A DNA stretch of 64,000 bases from Saccharothrix saharensis (lineage in GTDB: Bacteria > Actinomycetota > Actinomycetes > Mycobacteriales > Pseudonocardiaceae), in contig NZ_VFPP01000001.1 of NCBI RefSeq assembly GCF_006716745.1, forward strand, positions 124,001 through 188,000, read 5' to 3'. The position numbers were made by a program, and so were the translations under genes. The notes beneath the pieces are model-generated. The model ran no database searches. It was not told the origin of the DNA and was given only the letters and a program-made list of their open reading frames with translations. Shown here piece by piece: positions 22,061 to 48,300 of this stretch (within the stretch, counting starts at the first letter, position 1; each line of letters opens with the position of its first letter).

Positions 22061-25000
22061 TTGGACAACGAGGAGAAGCTGCTCGGCTACCTCAAGCGGA
22101 CGACCGCGGAACTGCGGGAGACCAAGCGCCGCCTGCGGGCCGTCGAACGGCGGGACGCCGAGCCGATCGCGATCGTCGCCATGGCCTGCCGCTACCCCGG
22201 CGGGGTGTCCTCCCCGGAGGACCTGTGGCGGCTCGTCGACGCCGGCCGGGACGCGATCACGGAGTTCCCGACCGACCGCGGCTGGGACACCGACGGCGTC
22301 TACGACCCGCGGCCGGGCGTGCCGGGCAAGACCTACTCCCGCGAAGGCGGGTTCCTCGACGACGTGGCCGGGTTCGACCCGGACTTCTTCGGCATCTCCC
22401 CGCGCGAGGCGCTGGCCACCGACCCGCAGCAGCGGCTGCTGCTGGAAGTCGCGTGGGAAGCGCTGGAACGCGGTGGCCTCGACCCGGCCGCGCTGCGCGG
22501 CAGCCGCACCGGCGTGTTCGCGGGCGTCATGTACCGGGACTACGCGAGCAAGCTGACCAGGGTGCCCGAAGAGGTCGAGGGCTACCTCGGCACGGGCGGG
22601 CTCGGCAGCGTCGTGTCCGGGCGCGTCGCCTACACGTTCGGCTTCGAAGGACCTGCCGTCACGGTCGACACGGCGTGTTCGTCGTCCCTGGTGGCGCTGC
22701 ACCTGGCCGTGCGCGCGCTGCGGGCGGGGGAGTGCGACCTGGCGCTGGCCGGCGGCGTGACCGTGATGTCGACCCCGGCGACGTTCATCGACTTCAGCCG
22801 GCAGCGCGGCCTGGCCGCCGACGGCCGCTGCAAGTCGTTCTCCGACGACGCCGACGGCACCGGCTGGGGCGAGGGCGCGGGCGTGCTGCTGGTGGAACGG
22901 CTGTCCGACGCCGAACGGCTGGGGCACCCGGTGCTGGCCGTGGTGCGCGGCTCGGCGGTGAACTCCGACGGCGCGAGCAGCGGCCTGACCGCGCCCAACG
23001 GACCCTCGCAGCAGCGCGTGATCCGGGACGCCCTGGCCAACGCCGGGCTGATCGCCGCCGACGTGGACCTGGTCGAGGCGCACGGCACCGGCACCACGTT
23101 GGGCGACCCGATCGAGGCGCAGGCGCTGCTGGCGACCTACGGCCAGGGCCGCGACGAGCCGCTGTGGCTCGGGTCGGTGAAGTCGAACATCGGGCACACG
23201 CAGGCCGCGGCCGGTGTCGCCGGGATCATCAAGTCGGTGCTGGCGATGCGGCACGGCGTGCTGCCGCGGACGCTGCACGTGGGCGAGCCGTCGTCACGGG
23301 TGGACTGGTCGGCGGGCGCGGTGTCGCTGCTGGCGGAGGCGCGGCCGTGGCCGTCGGTGGACCGGCCGCGACGGGCGGCGGTCTCGTCGTTCGGGATCAG
23401 CGGCACGAACGCGCACGTGATCCTGGAAGGCGTCACGCCGGCCGAGGAACCCCCGGTTCCCTCCGGCGCCGTGGTGCCGTGGGTCCTTTCCGGACGGACC
23501 CGGGCCGCGGTGTCCGCTCAGGCCGCGCGGCTGGGCGCGGTGTCCGGCGACCCGGTCGACGTGGCGTACTCGTTGGCCACGTCGCGCTCGGCGTTCCCGC
23601 ACCGGGCCGTGGTCGTCGGGTCGTCGGCCGAGGACTTCGCGGCGGGTCTGGACGCGGTGGCCGCCGGCGCGCCCGGTGTGGCGCGGGGCGAGGTCGTCGA
23701 GGGCGGGGTCGCGTTCCTGTTCACCGGGCAGGGCGCGCAACGGGCCGGCATGGGGTTGACCGCGTACCAGCGCTTCCCGGCGTACGCGGCGGCGTTCGAC
23801 GAGGTGGCGGCGGCGTTGGCGCCGTGGCTGGACCGGCCGTTGGCGGAGGTGCTGGCGTCGGCGGACATCGACCGGACCGAGTACGCGCAGCCCGCGTTGT
23901 TCGCGGTCGAGGTGGCGCTGTTCCGGCTGGTGGTGTCGTGGGGCGTGCGGCCGGACTTCCTGGCCGGGCACTCGATCGGCGAGATCGCGGCCGCGCACGT
24001 GGCGGGCGTGCTGTCCCTGGACGACGCGGCCCGGCTGGTGGCGGCACGGGGCCGGTTGATGCAGGCGTTGCCGGAGGGCGGCGCGATGGTGGCGCTCCCG
24101 GTGCCGGAGGACGACGTGCTGCCGCTGTTGTCGGACTGGGTGGACCTCGCGGCGGTGAACGGGCCGCGGTCGGTGGTGGTGTCCGGTGACGAGGACGAGG
24201 TGCTGCGGGTCGCGGCGGCGTTCGGCGACCAGGGCAAGCGGCTGCGGGTCAGCCACGCGTTCCACTCCCACCGGATGAACGCGGCGCTCGGCGAGTTCCG
24301 GACGGTGGCCGAGTCGTTGACGTACTCGCCGCCCACCATCCCCATCGTCTCGACCGCCGGCGGCTTTTTGTCGGACCTGTCGGGTAGCGTGAACAACAGG
24401 GTTCCCCTGGGCGGGGACCCCTCCGCAGGTACGCGCGAAAGCACGTCCGGAGGCACGTCCGCGGGCACGGGCCCGCGTGGCGGTGCGGCGGGTGGAGTGG
24501 ACTTCGGCGCGGAGTACTGGGTCCGGCACGCGCGGGTCGCGGTGCGGTTCCACGACGCGGTGCGGCAGCTCCAGGCCGACGGCGTCCGGACGTTCCTGGA
24601 GCTCGGGCCGCACGGCGTGCTGACCGCGATGGCGCAGGAGTTCCTGGACGACCCGGCGGCAGTCGTCCCCGTGCTGGTCCGCGACCGCCCGGACGACGTG
24701 GCGCTGGTCGAGGCGCTGGCCCGGCTGCACGTGCGCGGCGCGCGGGTGGACTGGGAGGCGTTCTTCGCCCCGCGCGGTGCCCGGCGCGTGGACCTGCCGA
24801 CGTACCCGTTCCAGCGGGAGCGCTACTGGCTCGACCAGGCCGCCCCGGTCGGTGACGCGGGCGGGCTCGGCCAGACCGCGCTGGACCACCCGCTGCTGGG
24901 CGCGGCCGTGCCGGACCCCGAGACCGGTGGTGTGGTGTGCACGGGGCTGCTCTCGGTCCGCACGCACCCGTGGCTGGCCGACCACGAGGTGCTCGGCACG

Positions 25001-27406
25001 ATCCTGGTGCCCGGCACCGGACTGGTGGAACTGGTCGGCCGGGCGGCGGCCGAGGTGGGCTGCGAGACCGTCGAAGAGCTGACCCTCGCCGCGCCGCTCG
25101 TGCTGCCCGAGCAGGGCGCGGTCGCCGTGCAGGTCACGGTCGGCGCACCGGACGGTGACGGCTTCCGGCCCGTGTCGGTGCACTCGCGGCCCGACGAGGA
25201 CGACGCGCCGTGGACCAAGCACGCCACCGGCCTGCTCACCCGCACCGCCGGGCACCCCGCCACCGCCGAGGCGTGGCCGCCCGCCGGCGCCGAGCCGTTG
25301 CCGCTCGACGGCCTGTACGACCGGCTCGCCGACCAGGGCTACGTCTACGGTCCCGCGTTCCGGGCCCTGCGCGCGGCCTGGCGCCGGGGCGACGAGGTGT
25401 TCGCCGAAGCCGCCCTGCCCGACGCGGTCGCCGACGCCGACCGCTACGGCCTGCACCCCGCGCTGTTCGACGCCGCCCTGCACGCGAACCTCATCGAGGA
25501 GAGCGCCCAGGGCACCGCCCTGCCGTTCGCCTGGCACGGCGTCACCCGCCGCAAGCACGGCGTGCGCGTGGTCCGCACCCGCATCTCACCGACCGCGGAC
25601 GGCCTCGCGGTCTCACTGTCCGACGAGGCGGGCAACCCCGTCGCCGAGGTCCGCTCGCTGGTCGCCCGCCCGGTGTCGGCCGCGCAGCTCGGCGGAGCCC
25701 GGCCCCGGTCGCTGTACCGGGTGGAGTGGACGCCGTTCGCGCTGCCCGCGACCGAGCCCTCGGACGGGTTCGTCGTGGTGGAACCGGAACTGCGGACCGG
25801 TGGTGACGTGCCGGCGGCCGTGCGCGCCAACGTGGACACCACCCTGCGGCTGATCCGCGACTGGCTGGCCGACGAACGGCAGGCGCACGCGAAGCTGGTC
25901 GTCGTCACCCGCACCGCCGACCTCGCCGTGGCGCCGATCCGGGGCCTGGTGCGGTCCGCCCAGGCCGAGCACGCCGACCGGTTCGTGCTGGCCGACCTCG
26001 ACGACGACCCCGCCTCCACCCGCGCCCTGCCCGCCGCGCTGGCCTCCGGCGAACCCGAGATCACCGTCCGCGGGGGCAAGGCGTCCGCGCCACGCCTGGT
26101 CCGGACGAACCCGGCCGGCGAGCCCCCGAAGTTCACCGGCACCGTGCTGGTCACCGGCGGCACCACCGGTCTGGGCGCGCTCGTCGCCCGCCACCTCGTG
26201 GTCGAGCACGGCGTGCGGGACCTGCTGCTGGTCAGCCGCCGCGGCCACGCCCCCGAGCCGGCCGCCGACCTGCGCGCACTCGGCGCGGACGTCACGGTGG
26301 CGGCGTGCGACGTCGCCGACCGGGACGCCCTGGCCGCGCTGCTCGCCGAACACCCCGTGAAAGCCGTCGTGCACGCCGCCGGTGTCGTGGACAACGCCGT
26401 GATCACCGCGCTGACCCCGGAGCAGGTGGACCGGGTCCTGCGGCCCAAGGTGGACGCCGCCTGGAACCTGCACGAGTTGACGGGTGACCTGGACGCGTTC
26501 GTGCTGTTCTCGTCCGCGGCCGGCCTGGTCGTCGGCGCGGGCCAGGGCAACTACGCGGCGGCCAACGTGTTCCTCGACGCCCTCGCCGAGCACCGCCGCG
26601 CGCACGGCCTGCCCGCCACCTCGCTGGCGTGGGGCCTGTGGGACGGCACGGCGGGCCTGGCCGCGGGCCTGGACGACGCCGGGTTCGCCCGGATGCGCCG
26701 CCTCGGCATGCCACCGCTGTCCCCGGCCGAAGGGCTGGACCTGTTCGACGCCGCCCTCGCGGCCGACGACGCGGTGCTCGTGCCGATCCGCCTGGACCAG
26801 GCCGCGCTGCGGGCCCGCACCGACGCGCTGCCCGGCATGCTGCGCGACCTCGGCCGCGCCACCGAGGCCGCCGCGCCGGTCGACCTGCCCGCCCGGCTGC
26901 GCGACCTGCCCCCGGCGGAACGGGAACGCGCGCTGCTCGACCTGGTCCGCGGCACCGTCGCGGGCGTCCTCGGCCACCGCGGCGCGGAGGCCGTCGCCCC
27001 GGACCGGGCGTTCAGCGAACTGGGCTTCGACTCCCTGGCCGCGGTCGAGCTGCGCAACCAGCTCAACCAGGCCACCGGCTTGCGGTTGCCGTCGACGCTG
27101 GTGTTCGACTACCCGTCCGCCGCGGTCCTGGCCGGTCACCTCGACGTGCTGCTCACCCCCGCCGAAGCCGACCCGACCGCCGCGGTGCTCGCCGAGGTGG
27201 ACCGGCTGGCGGCGGTGATCGCCGCGCTGGACCCGGAGGTGGACCGCGGTCCGGTCACCGCGCGGCTGGACGCCCTCGTCCGCCGCTGGCACGACACGCA
27301 CGTCAGCGCCGCCGGCCCCGACGAGGAGCCGGACTTCGACGCGGCCACCGACGAGGAGCTGTTCGACGCCCTCGACTCCGAGCTCGGCGTCGACACCGCC
27401 CGCTGA
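22061..27406 (+). CDS. Modular type I PKS, one module: KS-AT-DH-KR-ACP
   Basis: Encodes about 1781 aa. I prefer the TTG at 22061: it follows GGGGAGAG and gives the family N-terminus [12 protein letters not shown]; an ATG at 22046 would add five residues but has no ribosome site. Order: docking helix; KS about 34-455 ([19 protein letters not shown]); AT 550-860 with GHSIGE and HAFHS, malonyl-specific, containing the 63-bp element (residues 770-790) plus an extra Gly/Ser/Thr-rich stretch; DH 943-1200 with HEVLG..P and HPALFDAA, expected active; KR 1360-1550 with Ser, Tyr and Asn kept but V1443-D1444-N1445 instead of LDD, and GGTTGLG in place of GGTGxLG; ACP 1610-1695. The C-terminus ends in the docking motif [13 protein letters not shown]. 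Predicted product is a malonate-derived alkene. First gene of the operon after the terminator and promoter at 21889-21987. Confidence 0.94.
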   Translation: MDNEEKLLGYLKRTTAELRETKRRLRAVERRDAEPIAIVAMACRYPGGVSSPEDLWRLVDAGRDAITEFPTDRGWDTDGVYDPRPGVPGKTYSREGGFLDDVAGFDPDFFGISPREALATDPQQRLLLEVAWEALERGGLDPAALRGSRTGVFAGVMYRDYASKLTRVPEEVEGYLGTGGLGSVVSGRVAYTFGFEGPAVTVDTACSSSLVALHLAVRALRAGECDLALAGGVTVMSTPATFIDFSRQRGLAADGRCKSFSDDADGTGWGEGAGVLLVERLSDAERLGHPVLAVVRGSAVNSDGASSGLTAPNGPSQQRVIRDALANAGLIAADVDLVEAHGTGTTLGDPIEAQALLATYGQGRDEPLWLGSVKSNIGHTQAAAGVAGIIKSVLAMRHGVLPRTLHVGEPSSRVDWSAGAVSLLAEARPWPSVDRPRRAAVSSFGISGTNAHVILEGVTPAEEPPVPSGAVVPWVLSGRTRAAVSAQAARLGAVSGDPVDVAYSLATSRSAFPHRAVVVGSSAEDFAAGLDAVAAGAPGVARGEVVEGGVAFLFTGQGAQRAGMGLTAYQRFPAYAAAFDEVAAALAPWLDRPLAEVLASADIDRTEYAQPALFAVEVALFRLVVSWGVRPDFLAGHSIGEIAAAHVAGVLSLDDAARLVAARGRLMQALPEGGAMVALPVPEDDVLPLLSDWVDLAAVNGPRSVVVSGDEDEVLRVAAAFGDQGKRLRVSHAFHSHRMNAALGEFRTVAESLTYSPPTIPIVSTAGGFLSDLSGSVNNRVPLGGDPSAGTRESTSGGTSAGTGPRGGAAGGVDFGAEYWVRHARVAVRFHDAVRQLQADGVRTFLELGPHGVLTAMAQEFLDDPAAVVPVLVRDRPDDVALVEALARLHVRGARVDWEAFFAPRGARRVDLPTYPFQRERYWLDQAAPVGDAGGLGQTALDHPLLGAAVPDPETGGVVCTGLLSVRTHPWLADHEVLGTILVPGTGLVELVGRAAAEVGCETVEELTLAAPLVLPEQGAVAVQVTVGAPDGDGFRPVSVHSRPDEDDAPWTKHATGLLTRTAGHPATAEAWPPAGAEPLPLDGLYDRLADQGYVYGPAFRALRAAWRRGDEVFAEAALPDAVADADRYGLHPALFDAALHANLIEESAQGTALPFAWHGVTRRKHGVRVVRTRISPTADGLAVSLSDEAGNPVAEVRSLVARPVSAAQLGGARPRSLYRVEWTPFALPATEPSDGFVVVEPELRTGGDVPAAVRANVDTTLRLIRDWLADERQAHAKLVVVTRTADLAVAPIRGLVRSAQAEHADRFVLADLDDDPASTRALPAALASGEPEITVRGGKASAPRLVRTNPAGEPPKFTGTVLVTGGTTGLGALVARHLVVEHGVRDLLLVSRRGHAPEPAADLRALGADVTVAACDVADRDALAALLAEHPVKAVVHAAGVVDNAVITALTPEQVDRVLRPKVDAAWNLHELTGDLDAFVLFSSAAGLVVGAGQGNYAAANVFLDALAEHRRAHGLPATSLAWGLWDGTAGLAAGLDDAGFARMRRLGMPPLSPAEGLDLFDAALAADDAVLVPIRLDQAALRARTDALPGMLRDLGRATEAAAPVDLPARLRDLPPAERERALLDLVRGTVAGVLGHRGAEAVAPDRAFSELGFDSLAAVELRNQLNQATGLRLPSTLVFDYPSAAVLAGHLDVLLTPAEADPTAAVLAEVDRLAAVIAALDPEVDRGPVTARLDALVRRWHDTHVSAAGPDEEPDFDAATDEELFDALDSELGVDTAR
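24368..24430 (+). repeat. AT-embedded 63-bp element, copy 2 (divergent flanks)
   Basis: In the AT of the 22061 gene. It is preceded by extra T residues (TTTTTGTCGG) and has GGGTTCCCC as left hairpin arm. By hand count it matches the 44687 copy at 56 of 63 positions, while the flanking AT sequence is clearly different from all other copies. Confidence 0.85.
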
Positions 27407-27437
27407 CCACGAACCGTTCGAGATGGGTACCAGGCCG

Positions 27438-42326
<14,889 letters not shown>

Positions 42327-42370
42327 GTCGCGTGCGCACCCCCGACAACACCGCGAGGAGCTGAACCCGC

Positions 42371-45300
42371 ATGGCCGGCGAACAGGCGCTGCGTGACTAC
42401 CTGAAACGAGCCGTCGCGGACGCGCAGGAGGCCCACCGGCGGCTGCGCGAGGTGGAGGACCGGGGCAGCGAGCCCATCGCCGTGGTCGGCATGGCGTGCC
42501 GGTTCGCGGGCGACGTCACCTCGCCCGACGAGCTGTGGGACCTCGTCGTCGGCGAACGGGACGCCATCTCCGGCTTCCCCGCCGACCGCGGCTGGGACGT
42601 CGACGGCATCTACCACCCCGACCCGGCGCACCCCGGCACGTCCTACGCCCGCGAAGGCGGGTTCCTGCGCCGGGTCGGCGAGTTCGACCCGAACTTCTTC
42701 GGCATCTCACCGCGGGAAGCCGTCGCGATGGACCCGCAGCAGCGGCTGCTGTTGGAGACGTCGTGGGAGGCGTTCGAGCACGCCGGCATCGACGCGACGT
42801 CGCTGCGCGGCAGCCGCACCGGCGTGTTCGTGGGGCTGAACTACCACGACTACGTGCACTCGTTGCAGAACGCGGCCGAGGACATCGCCGGGCTGGTGGG
42901 CACGGGCACGTCGGGCAGCGTGGCGTCCGGCCGCATCGCCTACACCCTCGGTCTCGAAGGCCCGGCCGTCACGATCGACACCGCGTGCTCGTCGTCGCTG
43001 GTGTCACTGCACCTGGCCGTGCAGTCGCTGCGGCAGGGCGAGTCGACCCTGGCGCTGGCCGGCGGCGTGACGATCATGGGCACGCCCGGCATGTTCGTCG
43101 AGTTCTCCCGGCAACGAGGCCTGGCCGCCGACGGCCGGTGCAAGGCGTTCTCCGCCGACGCCGACGGCACCGGCTGGGGTGAAGGTGTCGGCGTGCTCGT
43201 CCTCGAACGCCTGTCCGACGCGCGCCGGCACGGCCACCGGGTGCTCGCCGTGGTGCGCGGCAGCGCGGTCAACCAGGACGGCGCGTCCAACGGGTTGACC
43301 GCGCCCAACGGCCCGGCCCAGCAACGCGTGATCCGCGCCGCCCTCGGCAACGCCCGCCTGGCCTCCGACGAGGTGGACGTCGTCGAGGCACACGGCACCG
43401 GGACGTCGCTCGGCGACCCCATCGAGGCGCAGGCGCTGCTCGCCACCTACGGCCGGCAGCGACCCGCCGACCGACCGTTGTGGCTCGGCACGGTGAAGTC
43501 GAACATCGGTCACACGCAGGCGGCGGCGGGTGTTGCCGGGATCATCAAGATGGTCATGGCGATGCGGCACGGCGTGCTGCCCCGAACCCTGCACGTGGCG
43601 TCACCGACACCGCAGGTCGACTGGTCGGCCGGCGCGGTGTCGCTGCTCACGTCGGCCCGCCCGTGGGACTCGGGTGACCAGCCGCGCCGGGCGGCGGTGT
43701 CGTCGTTCGGCATCAGCGGCACGAACGCGCACGTCATCCTCGAACAGGCCCCCGCCGCCGACCCGGCCCCGGAACCGGCCACGAGCGGGCTGCCGCTGCC
43801 GTTCCTGCTGTCGGCGCGCACGGACTCGGCGTTGCCCCCGCAGGCCGCGCGGCTGCTGGAGCGGGTCGACGGCGTGTCGCTGCACGACCTCGGGTGGTCG
43901 TTGGCCACCACGCGGGCCGGGTTGGCGCGGCGCGCGGTGGTGGTCGCCGCGGATGCCGCCGAGTTGACGCGGGGGTTGGCCGGGTTGGCGACCGGTGACG
44001 TGCCCGCCGGTGTGCTGGTGGACTCCGTCACGGCCGGGCGCACGGCGTTCCTGTTCACCGGTCAGGGTGCGCAGCGGGTGGGGATGGGTCGGGAGCTGTA
44101 CTCGGCGTTCCCGGTGTTCGCTTCGGCTTTCGATGAGGTGCTGTCCGCTCTGGACCCGGCTCTCCGCGACGTGATGTGGAGCGATGCGGATCGCCTGAGC
44201 CAGACGGAGTTCACGCAGCCGGGATTGTTCGCGTTCGAGGTGGCTCTGTTCCGCTTGCTTGAAGCATGGGGCATCCGTCCGGACTTCGTGGCCGGTCACT
44301 CGATCGGTGAGATCGCCGCCGCTCACGTCTCTGGTGTGTTGTCCCTTGCCGATGCCGCCCGCTTGGTGACGGCTCGTGGTCGTCTGATGCAGGCTTTGCC
44401 CGCTGGTGGCGCGATGGTGTCGTTGCGGGCCGGTGAGGATGATGTCCGGGCTGTGCTGACCGACGAGGTGGGTATCGCGGCGGTCAACGGTCCGCGTTCG
44501 GTGGTTGTCTCGGGCTCGGAAGCGGCGGTGGATGCGCTGGTTGCGCGTCTGGACGTGAAGTCGAAGCGGTTGCGGGTGAGTCATGCTTTCCACTCGCCGT
44601 TGATGGCTCCGATGCTCGCGGAGTTCCGCGCTGTGGTGTCGGGGTTAACCTTCAACGTTCCACAGATCCCGTTCGTGTCGACGGTTTTGTCGGACCTGTC
44701 GAGTAGCGTTGTAAACAGGGTTCCCCTGGGCGGGGACCCTTCCGCAGGCGCGGCGTTCGACGCCGAGTACTGGGTGCGGCACGTCAGCGCGACGGTGCGG
44801 TTCGGTGACGCGGTGCGCGGGCTCGAAGCGCAGGGCGTGACGACGTTCCTGGAGGTCGGGCCGGACGGTGTGCTGGCGGCGATGGGGCAGGAGTCGCTGA
44901 CGTCGGACGTGCCGGCGCTCGTCGCGTCCCAGCGCAAGGACCGGCCGGAATTGCGCACGCTGGTCGAGGCGGTCGCGCGGCTCGTGGCGCGCGGTGTGAA
45001 GGTGGAGTGGGACGCCTGGTTCCCCGGCGGCCGCCCTGTCGAGTTGCCGACCTACGCGTTCGAACGTCGCCGCTACTGGCCCACGCCCGCGTCGTCGGTC
45101 GGTGATGTGGCGTCGGCGGGGCTGGGCGCGGCCGAGCACCCGTTGCTCGGCGCGGTGGTGGCGGTGCCCGAGTCCGGTGGGACGTTGTTCTCCGGGCGGA
45201 TCTCCGTGCACAGCCACCCGTGGCTGGCCGACCACGTGGTGCTCGGGTCGACGTTGCTGCCCGGCACGGCGTTCCTCGAACTGGCCCTGCGCGCCGCCGA

Positions 45301-48300
45301 CGAGGTGGGCTGTGCGGCGGTCGCCGAGCTGACGTTGGGCGCGCCGCTCGTCCTCCCCCCGGACGGCGCCGTGCAGCTGCAGGTGCTCGTCGGTGCGGAC
45401 GACGGGACGGGACGTCGGTCGATCAGCGTCCACTCCCGTGACGGCGGCGACTGGACCCGGCACGCGGGTGGCGTGCTCACCACCGAGCCGCGCGAGGAAC
45501 CGGCACCGCTCGACGAGTGGCCGCCGCCGGGTGAACCGGTGGACGTCGACGGTTTCTACCCCGGTCTGGCCGCGAACGGCTTCGGTTACGGGCCGGTGTT
45601 CCAGGGGTTGGCGGCGGCGTGGCGGGTTGGCGACGAGGTGTTCGCCGAAGTGGTCCTGCCCGACGGGTTGCGGCCGGAGCGGTTCGGGCTGCACCCGGCG
45701 TTGCTGGACGCCGCCCTGCACGCGGTCGGCCTGGGGCGGTTCGTCGGAGAGCGGGGACAGGCGCAGTTGCCGTTCAGCTGGGCCGGGGTGGCGCTGCACG
45801 CGTCCGGCGCGTCGGCGTTGCGGGTCCGGCTGACGCCGAGCGGTTCCGGCGTGTCCGTGGTCGTGGCGGACGGCACGGGCGCGCCGGTCGCGTCCGTCGA
45901 GCAGTTGACGCTGCGGCCCGTGTCGGTCGAGCAGTTGGCCGCCGACGTCGACTCCCTGTTCCGGGTCGAGTGGGTCGGTGTCCCGCACGACGGCGCGGAG
46001 CCGATCGCGGTGCACGAGGTCGTGCGGCCCGAGGGCGACGCGCCCACAGCCGCCCGTGCTGTCGTCAACGACGTCCTGGCGCGGCTGCGCGAGGTGCTGG
46101 CCGAGGAGGACGCGCGGCTCGCGGTCGTGACGCGGGGCGCGGTCTCGGTGGCGGGGGAGGACGTCGACCCGGTCACCGCCGCGGTGTGGGGCGTGATGCG
46201 GTCGGCGCAGACCGAGCACCCCGGCCGGTTCGTGCTGCTCGACACGGACGCCGATGTGGTCGACGTGCCCGCGGCCGACGAGCCGCAGCTCGCCGTGCGC
46301 GGCGGTCGGGTGTTCGCGCCGCGCCTGGCGCGCGTGCCCGCGACCGGCGAACCGACGTGGCACGCCGACGACCGCGTGCTGGTCACCGGCGGCACGGGCA
46401 CGTTGGGCGCGATGATCGCCGAGCACCTGGTGACGCGGGGCGTGCGGACCCTGGTCCTGACCAGCCGGCGTGGACCGGACGCGCCCGGAGCCGACGAGCT
46501 GGTGGCGCGGCTGGCCGCACTCGGCGCCGACGTCGAGGTGGTCGCGTGCGACGTGGCGGACCGCGACGCCGTGGCCCGCCTCGCCGAACAGCGCTTCACC
46601 GGTGTCGTGCACACCGCGGGCGTGGTGGACGACGGCGTGGTGACCGCGTTGACCCCGGACCGGGTCGACGGCGTGTTCCGGCCGAAGGTCGACGCGGCCT
46701 GGCACCTGCACGAACTGCTCGGCGACGTGCGCGCCTTCGTGCTCTACTCCGCGGCCGCCGGCGTGGTCGGCGGACCCGGCCAGGGCAACTACGCGGCGGC
46801 GAACGCGTTCCTCGACGGCCTCGCCCAGCACCGCCACGCCCGCGGGCTGCCCGCCGTGTCGCTGGCGTGGGGGCTGTGGGCCGAGCGCAGCGGCATGACC
46901 GGCGACCTCACCGAAGCGGACCTGCGGCGGATGTCCCGCGAAGGTGTGGCCGCGCTGTCGACCGCCGAAGGGCTGCGGCTGTTCGACGCCGCCACGGCCG
47001 CGGGTGCGCCGGCGGTGGTGCCGATCAAGTTCGACCCGCGCGCGATGACCGACGCCGTGCCGCCGTTGTTCCGGGGCCTGGTCCGCGGACCGTCGCGCCG
47101 CACGGCCACCGCCGCGCCCACCCTGACCGGGCTGGGGCGCAAGCTCGCCGGCCTGGCCGAGGCCGAGCGTGACGCGGTGCTGGTGGACGTGGTGATCACG
47201 CAGGTCGCGGGCGTGCTCGGGTACGCCGACGGCTCGGCGATCGCCGCCGACCGCGCCTTCTCCGACCTCGGGTTCGACTCGCTGATGGCCGTCGAGCTGC
47301 GCAACCGCCTCGCCGCCACGACCGGGGCCCGACTGCCCGCGACGCTGGTGTTCGACTACCCGACGCCGGCCGCCGTGGTCGGTCTGCTGCGCGCGGAGCT
47401 GGTGGGGGAACGGGCGGTCGACGCGCCCACGCGGCGTCGGGTGGTGACCGACGACGACCCGATCGTGATCGTCGGCCTGGCGTGCCGTTACCCCGGTGGT
47501 GTGACGAGCCCGGACGGCTTGTGGCGGTTGGTGGCGGAAGGACGGGACGGGATCACCCGGTTCCCGACCAACCGCGACTGGGACGTGGACGGCCTCTACG
47601 ACCCCGAACCGGGCAAGCCCGGCAAGACCTACACCCGTGAGGGCGGGTTCCTGCACGAGGCGGCCGACTTCGACGCGGCGTTCTTCGGCATCTCACCCCG
47701 TGAGGCGATGGCGATGGACCCCCAGCAGCGGCTGCTGTTGGAGACGTCGTGGGAGGCGTTGGAGCACGCGGGCATCGACCCGGTGACGTTGCGCGGCAGC
47801 CGGACCGGGGTGTTCGCGGGCGTGATGTACCACGACTACGGCCGGTTCCTGGTCGAAGGAGGCGAGGAGCTGGCCGCGTTCGCGGGCACCGGCGTGGCGG
47901 GCAGCGTGGCGTCCGGCCGCGTGTCCTACGCGCTCGGACTGGAAGGTCCCGCGGTCACGGTCGACACGGCGTGCTCGTCGTCCCTGGTCGCGTTGCACCT
48001 CGCCGCGCAGGCACTGCGGCAGGGCGAGTGCGACCTGGCGTTGGCCGGCGGTGTCGCGGTGATGGCCACGCCGACCACGTTCGTCGACTTCAGCCGGCAG
48101 CGCGGCCTGGCCGCCGACGGCCGCTGCAAGTCGTTCGCCGAAGCCGCCGACGGCACCGGCTGGGGCGAAGGCGTCGGCATGATCCTGGTCGAACGCCTGT
48201 CGGACGCCCGCCGCAACGGGCACACCGTGCTGGCGGTGGTGCGCGGTAGCGCGGTGAACCAGGACGGCGCGTCCAACGGGTTGACCGCGCCGAACGGCCC

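Noticed and set aside
27423..27437. Upstream ATG for the three-module PKS gene
   Set aside because: ATG 27438 gives the family start MSNDDKL; the extra five residues are not conserved. Not fully excluded.
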